Origin: an uncultured Ilumatobacter sp.
Lineage (GTDB): Bacteria; Actinomycetota; Acidimicrobiia; Acidimicrobiales; Ilumatobacteraceae
Reading direction: 5' to 3'
Length of the DNA: 64,000 bases
Assembly (NCBI GenBank): GCA_905182555.1
Contig: CAJJBX010000016.1
Coordinates: forward strand, 62,001-126,000
Below the pieces are notes generated by a model. The model ran no database searches, was not told the origin of the DNA, and saw only the letters and a list, made by a program, of their open reading frames with translations. A program made the translations under genes and the position numbers. Positions 17,567 through 26,280 of the stretch are shown one piece after another. Numbering within the stretch: position 1 is the stretch's first letter; each line of letters starts with the position of its first letter.

Positions 17567-18078
17567 TTGCGTTCCTGCTTATCTGCGAAGACGGTGCGCA
17601 ACGCGACGGCAACAGTGGCCGGCACCAAATGCCCGATTTCCTCACCGTACTTCGCAATCTCCCTCACAAAGCGACTACTGATGTAGCCCAGCCCGGGCGA
17701 GCACGGAAGGTACACGGTGCGAATACCTGTGACGGCGTGATTGTTCTGCGCCATCTGCTGTTCGATTTCGAAGTCTTCGCTGTTGCGGAGCCCCTTGACA
17801 ATGAAGTCGACACCGAGATTCCCAGCGGCCTGAACGGCGAGCCCGGTCTGCGCTTCGACGGTGACACCATCGAGATGCGCGAGCGCTTGCTCGGCCAGTT
17901 CGATCCGCTGGGCAACGGGGAACAGACCGCTCGTTTTGGCGTGGTTGTGCATCACAACAACGACCACGTCTCCAAAAAGTTCGTGCGCCTGCTCGATGAC
18001 GTCGATATGCCCGAGGTGCAGCGGATCAAAGCTGCCCGGATACATCACTCGCTGGCGTTTCTCGCCGGAACCGTTCAC
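17563..18078 (-). CDS. coaD: Phosphopantetheine adenylyltransferase
   Basis: CoaD transfers AMP from ATP to 4'-phosphopantetheine, the penultimate step of coenzyme A synthesis. The nucleotidyltransferase motif YPGSFDPLHLGHIDVIEQA is near the N-terminus, and the second motif YISSRFVREIAKYG, a variant of ISSTxxR, is near the C-terminus. GTG 18078 is chosen as start: it overlaps the rsmD stop in a GTGA and gives 171 residues, near the normal 160. A longer in-frame ATG at 18156 would overlap rsmD by about 80 bases. Confidence 0.95.
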   Translation of the reverse strand: MNGSGEKRQRVMYPGSFDPLHLGHIDVIEQAHELFGDVVVVVMHNHAKTSGLFPVAQRIELAEQALAHLDGVTVEAQTGLAVQAAGNLGVDFIVKGLRNSEDFEIEQQMAQNNHAVTGIRTVYLPCSPGLGYISSRFVREIAKYGEEIGHLVPATVAVALRTVFADKQERK

Positions 18079-18605
18079 GTGGCCGAGACTAGTTCGACGC
18101 GTTCGAAGAACGTCACCATTGTGCGTCCATACTTTTTTTCGCGGGTGATCTTCCACCCATCTGGACAGTCAATCGAGCGACCCGATTCTGCGATCACGAG
18201 GTCAGCGCGGACCACTCGCAGCAATTCGGCCCAGGCATCGAAGCCGTACGGCGGATCTGCCAAGACGATGTCGCAGTCGATTGCCGACGCTGTGGCCATA
18301 GCGTCTGAGGTGATCACCTTGGAACGGTCGCGCAGCCCGAGCGCGTCAATGTTTTCCTCGAGAACACGAAGGGCCGCCCGATCGCGTTCGACGAACACGC
18401 AGCGTTCGGCGCCGCGCGACAGCGCTTCGATCCCAACGGCACCAGTGCCGGCGAATAGGTCGGCGACGAGCGCGCCATCAAGCACGCCTGAACTCCCAAG
18501 CGAGTTGAAAATCGCCTCGCGCACTCGATCGGTTGTCGGTCGGGTGGATGTCCCATCCGGCGACACAATCTTTCGACCACCCAGTTCTCCAGCCACTACA
18601 CGCAT
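18075..18605 (-). CDS. rsmD: 16S rRNA (guanine966-N2)-methyltransferase RsmD
   Basis: RsmD methylates G966 of 16S rRNA. The protein begins MRVVAGELGGRKIVSPDG and carries RPTTDRVREAIFNSL, the SAM-binding ADLFAGTGAVGIEALSRGA and the catalytic IVLADPPYGFD. The 176-residue length is normal. ATG 18605 is preferred to 18653 because MRVVAGE is the family start. It is coupled to coaD by a GTGA overlap, the usual rsmD-coaD pair. Confidence 0.94.
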   Translation of the reverse strand: MRVVAGELGGRKIVSPDGTSTRPTTDRVREAIFNSLGSSGVLDGALVADLFAGTGAVGIEALSRGAERCVFVERDRAALRVLEENIDALGLRDRSKVITSDAMATASAIDCDIVLADPPYGFDAWAELLRVVRADLVIAESGRSIDCPDGWKITREKKYGRTMVTFFERVELVSAT

Positions 18606-18634
18606 CCGAGCGATGATAGGGGCACACTGGGGTC

Positions 18635-18826
18635 GTGCTCGCTCCCCCGCCACAGATCACCTGCATCGACTGCGGCGGCCGCTGCTTCCTCCTGACGATG
18701 CCACGCGAAGACGGCACGTGGGAAGTCGAAGACGTCGTTGCCTACCGCTGCGAGGATTGCCTCGACCGATGGGACCTCGTGCTCGACGAGTCAGACATCG
18801 AGAGCGACGGACGCCCCGACTGGTAG
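18635..18826 (+). CDS. Small zinc-ribbon protein
   Basis: A 63-residue product starting at GTG 18635 has two CxxC knuckles (CIDCGG near residue 10 and CEDCLDRW near residue 40), which would bind one zinc ion. The rest is acidic. It is transcribed divergently from rsmD, with only 29 bases between starts. Such short zinc ribbons are common next to coaD/rsmD in Acidimicrobiia-like genomes, but no function is known to me. Confidence 0.7.
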   Translation: MLAPPPQITCIDCGGRCFLLTMPREDGTWEVEDVVAYRCEDCLDRWDLVLDESDIESDGRPDW

Positions 18827-18828
18827 CC

Positions 18829-18882
18829 GGTCACACGGTGCCTGGCACGGTGTGAGGCACGCTGCGAGGCACGGTGTGACCG
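18829..18882. repeat. Dispersed palindromic element, copy 2
   Basis: GGTCACACGGTGCC at 18829-18842 pairs with GGCACGGTGTGACC near 18868-18881. A third GGCACGGTGTGA unit lies between them at about 18844. The element sits between the convergent ends of the zinc-ribbon gene and recG, where it could act as a two-way terminator. There is no long T run on either side. Confidence 0.65.
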
Positions 18883-18886
18883 CTGA

Positions 18887-21028
18887 TCAGGACTTGGCGA
18901 GGAACTCTTCGTCTTGATCGCTGAATACGAGATCGAGTTCGTCGGCCAAGATCGCGTGCTTCGCGAGATCCGGATCGCCGTCAACGATTTCGAACGCCGC
19001 CCCGCGAGCCAGCTCGACGAGCTTGCGATCGCGTCGGAGTGACGCCAACTTCAGATCGCTTCGACCCTTCTGCGCGGTCGACATCAGTGTGCCTTCACCC
19101 CGCAGATCGAGGTCGACTTCGGCAAGTTCGAAACCATCGGTCGTGGCGACCAGGGCTTCGACACGAGGGTTTCCAACAACTGCGTTGCCCTCATCGATCT
19201 TCGTTCTGCTGAGTACCAGCCACAGTCGAGCGTGCTCGCCCGCCGCCGCTCCCACGCAGCTGGTGGAGCTGGGCGATGCCAAGGTCGTGCTTTTCGATAA
19301 TCATCAGGCTGGCATTGGGTACGTCGACGCCGACCTCGATCACCGTTGTCGCTACCAAAAGGTTGATCTCGCCGGCTTTAAAGCGCTGCATTATGTCGAG
19401 TTTCTCGCCCGCAGTTTGCCGTGGAGCATGCCCAATCTGAGCCCCTGGAGTTCGCCGAAGGCAAGCCGTTCGAGAGTCTCTTCGGCAGATGCAACTTCGA
19501 GTTTCTCGCTTTCGCCAACAAGCGGGCAGACAACATACGCCTGACGGCCAGCAGCAACTTCGTTTTTGATGTCGTTCCATACCCCAGCTTCCATGAGGCC
19601 GCCGTCGGCCCACATGGTGACAATCGGCGTTCGGCCCGGCGGCAGTTCGTCAAGGACGCTGACGTCGAGGTCACCGTAAACGGTCATCGCCGCCGTACGC
19701 GGAATTGGTGTCGCTGTCATGACCAAGGTGTCGGGCACCGCGCCATTGGCCGTCTTTGAGCGAAGCGCCGCACGTTGCTCGACACCGAACCTGTGCTGTT
19801 CGTCGACCACAACGACACCGAGGCTCGAGAAATCGACGGTGTCTTGGATCAGTGCGTGCGTCCCGATGGCGATGTCGACGCTGCCGTCGGCGAGCCCCGC
19901 AAGCACCTGCTTGCGATCGGCGCCGGTCACCCGGTTCGTGAGAAGTTCAACACGGAGCGGTCGATCGCCGAACAAGTTGCCCGGGTCGGGCACCGTCACA
20001 CCATCGAGCATTGCGCGAACGCTCGTGGCGTGCTGTTCAGCGAGGACTTCGGTCGGCGCCATCAACGCACCCTGATGTCTTCCATCGACGGCTGCCAGCA
20101 TTGCAGCAACGGCCACGACGGTCTTGCCGGAGCCGACATCACCCTGGAGTAACCGATGCATGGGCTGCGTGCTGCCGAGGTCAGCATTGATCTCTTCGAT
20201 GGTCCGCGTCTGGGCACCCGTCAACGGGAATGGCAGCGACTCGTAGAACCGTTTGACAAGCGGGCCGCCAATCGTGTGTTGGATCCCGAGCGAGTCGCGT
20301 TCCAGAGCTCGCTTGCGCAGGACCAAGACGAGTTGCACCCGAAGGAGTTCGTCAAACGCGAGCCGGTATCGGGCCAACTCCTTCGTCTTCATATCGTCGG
20401 GGAGATGGATTCCTGCAAGCGCTTCGGAACGGTCGATCAGCCTGTGGCGTTGACGGATCGCCTCGGGTACCGGGTCGGCGATGGTCCGTTCAGCGCATCG
20501 ACGAAGCGTTTCTTCGACCCATCCGGCCATCTCCCAGGTATTGATCTGCGCCTTTTCGCTTTGCGGGTAAATCGGCACGATCTTGCCGGTGCGGTCCCCG
20601 ATCAGGTCGACGACAGGATTCGACATCTGCAGGCCACCTCGATAGGTGTCGGCCTTGCCGAAGAGTGCGACATGGAGCCCTTCTTTAAACTGCCGTTCGC
20701 GCCACGGCTGGTTGAAGAACACCAGGTCCATCCGACCAGACCCGTCACCCACATTGACGTTGATCATCGACCTGCGGTTGCGGGTCGTGCGCTTCGTAAC
20801 CGATCGGATCGTGACGAGCACGAGCGCCTCCTGACCAGGAACGAGGTCGGCAATGCGCGCCTCGTTGGTTCGATCGATCCAGCGCCGTGGGTAGGTGGTG
20901 ACCAGGTCGAGAAGGTGAGTAATCCCCACTACGGCCAGCGACGCCTGCTTCTTCGGTCCAACGCCACGCAATCGCTCGACAGGAATCAGCGAAAGATCCC
21001 GCATCGTGATCGGCCCCAGCTCACTCAT
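18887..21028 (-). pseudogene. recG: ATP-dependent DNA helicase RecG, two frameshifts
   Basis: RecG drives branch migration and regresses stalled forks. The first frame covers residues 1-540: the wedge/OB region (VTIRSVTKRTTRNRRSMINV), Walker A LLQGDVGSGKTVVAVAAML, VVVDEQHRFGVEQR and MTATPIPRTAAMTVYGDLDV. Near 19409 one base appears to be missing and the frame changes to [20 protein letters not shown] and [17 protein letters not shown]. Near 19240-19255 a second change, consistent with two missing bases in a GC-rich run, leads to [20 protein letters not shown] and the C-terminus. All parts of the family are present, so the breaks look like sequencing errors. Confidence 0.9.
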
Positions 21029-21116
21029 CAGGTACCAAACTTAGCGAGACGCCAACATTCCCATGCTCGTGTCGAGATTTCTGCCGACTGTCCAACGGAA
21101 ACTTCGACGCAAAAGG

Positions 21117-22826
21117 CTATTCGATCCCGAACAGGTAAGGGTAAAGAGGCTGACCGCCGCGCTGGACTTCGACGGCGATGTCGGCACGATGGTCGCTCAG
21201 CCAGCCCTCAATCGCTGCGGTTGACTCTGCTGTTGCGTCTTGACCGGCGATAACCGTCACCAGTTCGGCATCGTCGTCAAGAAGATGCTCGAGGAGCGCA
21301 ATCGACACACTGTGCGGCGAATCGCTAATGGCTGCGATGCCATCACCCTTCACAATGCCAATCCAATCGCCTTCCTTGATCGGGCCGGCATCGGAGCTTG
21401 TATCGCGGATCGCTTGGGTGACCTCGCCGGTCGCTACTGACTCAGCAGCTTCAACCATCTGGGCGTAGTTGATATCAGCAGACGCCTCTGGGTCGTACAC
21501 GACAAGTGCAGCGAGCGCTTCCGGCATCGATGTGGTTGGTACCACCATCACCTGTTTGGCGCTGAGGGCGTTGACCTGCTCGGCAACGGGGATGATGTTC
21601 TTGTTGTTCGGCAAGATGACCACTTGATCGGCGTTGACCGCAGCGACGGTGTCGAGGAGTTCCGAGGTCGACGGATTCATCGTCTGGCCGCCCGTGACAA
21701 CACCCTGTACCCGCAATTGGGCGAACAGTTCAACGAGACCTTCACCGGAACACACAGCAACGACGGCCGTGGTGACGGGCGGGAGCCCGCCTCCGGCCTT
21801 GGTGATACTGGCGTTGGTTGTATCGCCGGTCATCGCTGCTTCGCGTTTGGCGTGTTCTTCGTCGACCTCCTCGAAGAGGTCGGTCACACGGATTTGCTTC
21901 GGGCGGCCACCAAGGTCGAGCGGCACCTCAATCGCTGCACCGATGTCGTTGGTGTGGACGTGACAGTTCCAGATCCCGTCGCCACCGACGACGACGATCG
22001 AGTCGCCGATTGCACCCCAACCCTGCTTAAAGGCATTGATCTGCTCATCGGCGAGATCCATGAAATACATCACTTCGTAGCGCTGGTCGGCCACGTCGAC
22101 TTCGTCAGCGCCGCCGATCTTCATGCTGCCTGATCGCTGCGCCGGTTGGTCGAATGCTGCTGCGACAGCCCCACCGGAGCCGTCGTCTTCTTCTGGATCG
22201 GGAAGCGCTTCGCCGTCCACCACGTGGAGGGCTGAATCGAGCAGCAGCAGGAATCCGGCACCGCCAGCATCGACGACGCCGGCGTCTTTCAAGACCGCCA
22301 GTTGCTCCGGCGTGTTCTCCAACGTCCCGGCGAACACCGTCAGCGCGGCGACGACTTCAACGAGCGACCCACCTGCATCGGCGGCCTCTTTTGCTCCGTC
22401 GGCACTCAGACGAACCACCGTGAGGATCGTTCCTTCGATCGGCTTCAGCACGGCTTGGTAGGCACCGGTTGCTGCAGCCTGTAGCGCTTCGGCGAACTTC
22501 GCTCCGGTGACGGGCGCCTGAGTCTTCAGCGTCGTGGCGATGCCCCGCATGATCTGGCTCAAGATGACGCCACTGTTGCCACGGGCCCCCATCAGCGAGC
22601 CGTGGCTGATTGCATCGCACGTAGCATCGAGGTCGTCAGGATCGGTTCCGTCCATCTCGGCAACAACGGCGTCGAGCGTGCGCGCCATATTCGTGCCGGT
22701 GTCGCCATCTGGGACCGGATACACGTTCAACCGGTTCAAACCGCCCGCATGAGCCCTGACGGCATCTCGGAAGGTTCGAACCGTGTCGCGCAGGGCTTCG
22801 GTGTTCAACCGTTCAAGTGTTGGCAC
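21117..22826 (-). CDS. fakA: DAK-domain protein, fatty-acid kinase FakA type
   Basis: FakA-type proteins phosphorylate fatty acids bound to FakB (DegV) partners, feeding PlsX/PlsY; older annotations call them dihydroxyacetone kinase-like or YloV. The N-terminal DhaL-like domain has NVYPVPDGDTGTNMARTLDA, whose aspartates bind Mg-ATP, and SHGSLMGARGNSGVILSQIM. The middle and C-terminal regions match the DAK1_2 part, ending GGQPLYPYLFGIE. GTG 22826 (VPTLERLN) is the preferred start; ATG 22886 lies further upstream. Being next to recG is the common arrangement. It is divergent from rpmB. Confidence 0.85.
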   Translation of the reverse strand: MPTLERLNTEALRDTVRTFRDAVRAHAGGLNRLNVYPVPDGDTGTNMARTLDAVVAEMDGTDPDDLDATCDAISHGSLMGARGNSGVILSQIMRGIATTLKTQAPVTGAKFAEALQAAATGAYQAVLKPIEGTILTVVRLSADGAKEAADAGGSLVEVVAALTVFAGTLENTPEQLAVLKDAGVVDAGGAGFLLLLDSALHVVDGEALPDPEEDDGSGGAVAAAFDQPAQRSGSMKIGGADEVDVADQRYEVMYFMDLADEQINAFKQGWGAIGDSIVVVGGDGIWNCHVHTNDIGAAIEVPLDLGGRPKQIRVTDLFEEVDEEHAKREAAMTGDTTNASITKAGGGLPPVTTAVVAVCSGEGLVELFAQLRVQGVVTGGQTMNPSTSELLDTVAAVNADQVVILPNNKNIIPVAEQVNALSAKQVMVVPTTSMPEALAALVVYDPEASADINYAQMVEAAESVATGEVTQAIRDTSSDAGPIKEGDWIGIVKGDGIAAISDSPHSVSIALLEHLLDDDAELVTVIAGQDATAESTAAIEGWLSDHRADIAVEVQRGGQPLYPYLFGIE

Positions 22827-22889
22827 GACGCAAAAGCTTAGAGGTTGTGTGGCACATGGCCTTGAGTCAAGCGAAGCTTCTGACACAAG

Positions 22890-22917
22890 TTGCGGTCCGC
22901 AGTTGTGTTGGTAGCCT
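22890..22917 (+). promoter_or_regulatory. Possible sigma-A-type promoter for rpmB
   Basis: TTGCGG at 22890-22895 and TAGCCT at 22912-22917 are separated by 16 bases and lie about 70 bases before the rpmB start. The hexamers are imperfect but of the actinobacterial type. The call is tentative. Confidence 0.3.
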
Positions 22918-22989
22918 CACATGGCTGTTTCAGGCACCAGCGTGCTCTGAACAAATCTGACTTGAAGCGAATCGTCGCAGGAGAATCCA

Positions 22990-23181
22990 ATGGCATCTAA
23001 GTGTGAATCGTGTGGCAAGGGCCCGTCATGGGGCATGGCTGTGTCGCACTCGCACCGTCGTACAAAGCGACGCTGGAACCCGAACATCCAGCGCGTCCGT
23101 GCGCTCGTGAACGGTTCAACCAAGCGTCTGAACGTCTGCACCGGCTGCATTAAGTCCGGCAAGATCGTCAAGGCCGGCTGA
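22990..23181 (+). CDS. rpmB: 50S ribosomal protein L28
   Basis: The 63-residue bL28 contains SHSHRRTKRRWNPNIQRVRA, the family core. It carries CESC near the N-terminus and CTGC near the C-terminus, so it is the zinc-binding form. A ribosome binding site is seen as AGGAG a few bases before the ATG. It is divergent from the FakA gene, the common rpmB-fakA-recG arrangement. Confidence 0.96.
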   Translation: MASKCESCGKGPSWGMAVSHSHRRTKRRWNPNIQRVRALVNGSTKRLNVCTGCIKSGKIVKAG

Positions 23182-23203
23182 GGCCGAGCCTTCGGTTCAT
23201 CTC

Positions 23204-23425
23204 ATGCAGGGCGTCATCAAGGCTTACGACCCCACATCCGGGGCCGGTCTCGTCATGTGTGACACCGACCTCAATGATTACGAGCTTGCTGGCAATGCGC
23301 TGGCAGGGTCGATCTTTCGCATGGTACGCCAAGGCCAGCGCGTGATTTTCGAACTCGACGATGCCGGCCGAGCTACCAAGCTCAGCCTCGGCTCCGAGAT
23401 CGACATGAAGACCCCCGGCCACTGA
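23204..23425 (+). CDS. Small cold-shock-domain-like protein
   Basis: The 73-residue product (MQGVIKAYDPTSGAGLVMCD, later MVRQGQRVIFELDDAGRA) has the length and strand pattern of a cold-shock OB-fold: GVIKAYDPxxGxGLV resembles the RNP1-side GTVKWFxxxKGFGFI, and the ending VIFELDDAGRATKL resembles VxFxxxxxxKGPxA. It lacks the aromatic RNP residues. It follows rpmB by 23 bases and is likely cotranscribed. Nucleic-acid binding is inferred. Confidence 0.6.
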   Translation: MQGVIKAYDPTSGAGLVMCDTDLNDYELAGNALAGSIFRMVRQGQRVIFELDDAGRATKLSLGSEIDMKTPGH

Positions 23426-23721
23426 GACAACGCGGCCCGTCCGCGCCTCACGCAACCCGACATCGCGGGCTTCACGCTCGTTCTGGCGCGCCTGAGACGA
23501 CAACCGCTTGCGCATCGTTCGGGAGATGATCAGGCGACCGGTCTCCACTCATCTCTCCTGGTGATCTCCTGTCAAGCCCATATCGCTTTTCGTGATGAGG
23601 TATTCGCACATCAGATAGTGCGCTCTAACCACGCCGCTTAGTGCCCACGGGGCCACCTCTTCGCCTATCGTCGGTTTCGAACACTTTCGAACACTTTCGC
23701 CGCATGATCGAGGAGCAACGA
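23426..23721. other. Intergenic region before pckG
   Basis: About 296 bases separate the cold-shock-like gene from pckG. A short arginine-rich minus-strand frame (GTG near 23548) exists but its downstream half is antisense to the cold-shock-like gene, so I do not call it. The pckG promoter is probably here; I see no clear operator. The ribosome binding site GAGGAG lies just before 23722. Confidence 0.4.
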
Positions 23722-25509
23722 ATGAGTGGAACCACCAGTAATCAACGTCTCAAAGATTGGGTCGCCGAGTGGGCTGCCATCATGCAGCCGGCAGACATCT
23801 ACTGGTGCGACGGTTCCGCAGACGAATACGAGCATCTCTGCCAGCAATTGGTCGATAGCGGAACGTTCACCAAGCTCGACGAAGCAAAACGCCCGAACAG
23901 CTACTGGGCGCACTCCGATCCCGGCGACGTCGCCCGCGTCGAAGACCGCACGTTCATCTGCTCCGCCACGGAAATAGAAGCTGGCCCAAACAACAACTGG
24001 CGCGACCCGGCCGAAATGCGCGCGGAGATGCGCCGCCTCTACACCGGTTGCATGAAGGGTCGCACGATGTACGTGGTGCCGTTCTCCATGGGCCCGCTCG
24101 GTTCGCCGATCGCACACATCGGCGTGCAGCTCAGCGACTCCGCTTACGTCGCCACGAACATGCGCATCATGACGCGCATGGGTCAAGGCGCTCTCGACGC
24201 ACTTGGTGACAACCAGTGGGTGCCTTGCCTCCACTCCGTCGGCGCACCGCTTGCTGATGGCCAAGCTGATGTCCCGTGGCCCTGCGACGCCGAGAACAAG
24301 TACATCGTGCACTTTCCCGACACCCGCGAGATCATGTCCTATGGCTCCGGCTACGGCGGCAATGCGCTGCTCGGCAAGAAGTGTTTTGCACTTCGTATCG
24401 CTTCGGTCATGGCCCGTGATGACGGCTGGCTCGCCGAACACATGCTGATCCTGAAGCTCACCAACCCGCAGGGGGAGTCGAAGTACATCGCAGCTGCCTT
24501 CCCGTCAGCCTGCGGCAAGACCAACCTCGCAATGCTCGTCCCGACGATCCCCGGCTGGAAGGCCGAGACCATTGGCGACGACATCTGCTGGATGAAAATT
24601 GGCGACGACGGCCGGCTCTACGCCATCAACCCCGAAGCTGGCTTCTTCGGCGTCGCGCCCGGCACCAGCAACAAAACAAACCTCAACGCCATGGAAACGC
24701 TCTGGGGAAACTGCATCTACACCAACACCGCGCTCACCGACGACGGCGATGTCTGGTGGGAAGAGATGACCGACACTCCCCCGGCGCGTGCCACCGACTG
24801 GCGCGGTGACCCATGGAACCCTGAAGTCACAACGCCTGCTGCGCACCCGAACGCCCGCTTCACCGCACCGGCATCGCAGTGCCCGTCTGCTGCACCCGAG
24901 TGGGAAGATCCGGCCGGCGTGCCGATCTCCGCAATCCTCTTTGGCGGGCGCCGCCGTACCACGGTGCCGCTCGTGACCGAGGCCAACGACTGGGACCATG
25001 GCGTGTTCCTCGGCTCGATCATGGCCTCGGAGAAGACCGCTGCGGCTGAGGGAGTGCAGGGCGAACTTCGCTTTGATCCAATGGCCATGCTGCCGTTCTG
25101 CGGCTACAACTACGGCGACTACTTCGCCCACTGGCTCTCGATGAAGGATCGCACCGACGTGGCCAATCTGCCGAAGATCTTTTTCGTCAACTGGTTCCGT
25201 CGCGACGAAGACGGTCGATTCCTGTGGCCTGGATTCGGCGAGAACGCCCGGGTACTCAAGTGGGTCTTCGAGCGAGTCGACGGCACTGTCGATGCCATTG
25301 ACTCACCAATTGGCAAGCTTCCAGTTCCTGATCAGCTCGACCTCTCGGGTCTCGACATCAATCAGGCTGATCTCGACACACTGCTCGCCGTCGACACCGA
25401 AGGATGGAAGGGCGCAGTGTCTCAGATCCGCGAGCACTTCGACAGTTTCGGCGACCGACTCCCGGCCGAATTGAACGCCGCAGTCGATCAGCTCGAAGCA
25501 GCCCTGTAG
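23722..25509 (+). CDS. pckG: Phosphoenolpyruvate carboxykinase (GTP)
   Basis: PckG interconverts oxaloacetate and PEP with GTP/GDP, linking the TCA cycle to gluconeogenesis. The GTP-type motifs are clear: [38 protein letters not shown]-loop [20 protein letters not shown] with the reactive cysteine, kinase-2 IGDDICWMK, and [18 protein letters not shown] 23722 with GAGGAG about 8 bases upstream is chosen over GTG 23641. The 595-residue length is normal. It is convergent with rpmA, in the spot where many actinobacteria have obg. Confidence 0.97.
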   Translation: MSGTTSNQRLKDWVAEWAAIMQPADIYWCDGSADEYEHLCQQLVDSGTFTKLDEAKRPNSYWAHSDPGDVARVEDRTFICSATEIEAGPNNNWRDPAEMRAEMRRLYTGCMKGRTMYVVPFSMGPLGSPIAHIGVQLSDSAYVATNMRIMTRMGQGALDALGDNQWVPCLHSVGAPLADGQADVPWPCDAENKYIVHFPDTREIMSYGSGYGGNALLGKKCFALRIASVMARDDGWLAEHMLILKLTNPQGESKYIAAAFPSACGKTNLAMLVPTIPGWKAETIGDDICWMKIGDDGRLYAINPEAGFFGVAPGTSNKTNLNAMETLWGNCIYTNTALTDDGDVWWEEMTDTPPARATDWRGDPWNPEVTTPAAHPNARFTAPASQCPSAAPEWEDPAGVPISAILFGGRRRTTVPLVTEANDWDHGVFLGSIMASEKTAAAEGVQGELRFDPMAMLPFCGYNYGDYFAHWLSMKDRTDVANLPKIFFVNWFRRDEDGRFLWPGFGENARVLKWVFERVDGTVDAIDSPIGKLPVPDQLDLSGLDINQADLDTLLAVDTEGWKGAVSQIREHFDSFGDRLPAELNAAVDQLEAAL

Positions 25510-25521
25510 CGACCGCAGCGG

Positions 25522-25556
25522 CCCGGTGACACTGTGCCTGGCACAGTGTGACCGGG
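25522..25556 (+). terminator. Palindromic element copy 3, likely pckG terminator
   Basis: CCCGGTGACACTGTGCC and GGCACAGTGTGACCGGG form a 17-bp stem with one mismatch around a single T, followed by CCTTTTCG. The core GACACTGTGCC/GGCACAGTGTGAC is the same as in the elements at 12961 and 18829. It starts 13 bases after the pckG stop, so it can terminate pckG. Confidence 0.65.
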
Positions 25557-25582
25557 CCTTTTCGCGTTGGGCTGAAAACGAC

Positions 25583-25610
25583 GAAGGCCGGGCCTTGCGG
25601 CCCGGCCTTC
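25583..25610. terminator. Strong hairpin between pckG and rpmA
   Basis: GAAGGCCGGGCC (25583-25594) and GGCCCGGCCTTC (25599-25610) pair perfectly over 12 bp with loop TTGC. It lies 19 bases past the rpmA stop on the minus strand, so it likely ends the rplU-rpmA transcript. With the element just upstream it separates two convergent genes. Confidence 0.7.
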
Positions 25611-25628
25611 AATCAGTTCGAATTGTGA

Positions 25629-25883
25629 TCAGTTGCCGGAGACGACCGAAACAGCCTTGCGGCCTCGGTGGTTACCGAACTGCACGACGCCATCAGCGAG
25701 TGCGAACAGTGAATCGTCCTTGGCCTTACCGACGTTGTTGCCGGGATGGAACCGAGTTCCACGCTGGCGAACAATGATGGCTCCGGTGCGAATGTCTTCG
25801 CCACCGAAGACCTTTACGCCGAGGCGTTGTGCGTTGGAGTCACGGCCGTTGCGGGTTGAACCGCCGCCCTTTGTCTTTGACAT
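25629..25883 (-). CDS. rpmA: 50S ribosomal protein L27
   Basis: The 84-residue bL27 begins [20 protein letters not shown] and has [20 protein letters not shown] and the [13 protein letters not shown] core. The N-terminal tail reaches the peptidyl transferase centre. It follows rplU by 16 bases. The usual downstream obg is missing; a terminator and the convergent pckG follow instead. Confidence 0.97.
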   Translation of the reverse strand: MSKTKGGGSTRNGRDSNAQRLGVKVFGGEDIRTGAIIVRQRGTRFHPGNNVGKAKDDSLFALADGVVQFGNHRGRKAVSVVSGN

Positions 25884-25899
25884 GAGAAGTCAGCGCCCT

Positions 25900-26214
25900 T
25901 TAGTTGGGGAATTTGATGGACGTAATTTCGACCACGTCATACTTTTGACGATGGCCGTAACGACGATGGTTGTTGGTGCGGCGTTTGAAGGTAAAGCCGT
26001 TGATCTTCGGACCAGCTGCGCGGCCGACGATCTTGGCGGTGACTGAAGCTCCTACGAGCTCGTCGGCCGTTGCCAGTACAGTGTCGCCGTCGACGAGCAT
26101 GACGGGGGTGAGCGACACGTCGCTACCTTCGTCTGCGCCGAGCAGTTCGAGCTGCACTCGCTGGCCTTCAGCCACTTTTTCCTGCTTGCCGCCTGAGGCG
26201 ATTACTGCGTACAT
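25900..26214 (-). CDS. rplU: 50S ribosomal protein L21
   Basis: The 104-residue bL21 begins MYAVIASGGKQEKVAEGQRV and ends with the GPKINGFTFKRRTNNHRRYG and RQKYDVVEITSI segments that contact 23S rRNA. The rplU-rpmA pairing is universal. It is preceded by a 66-base gap to the MBL-fold gene. Confidence 0.97.
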   Translation of the reverse strand: MYAVIASGGKQEKVAEGQRVQLELLGADEGSDVSLTPVMLVDGDTVLATADELVGASVTAKIVGRAAGPKINGFTFKRRTNNHRRYGHRQKYDVVEITSIKFPN

Positions 26215-26280
26215 AGCGATAAGCGATGATAACGGCTCATTGCCGCGAATGCTCCCGCCACGCTCAGGCTTCCGTGCACC

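Noticed and set aside
23168-23548. Minus-strand frame opposite the cold-shock-like gene
   Set aside because: Its second half is antisense to a better supported gene and the first half matches nothing I know.
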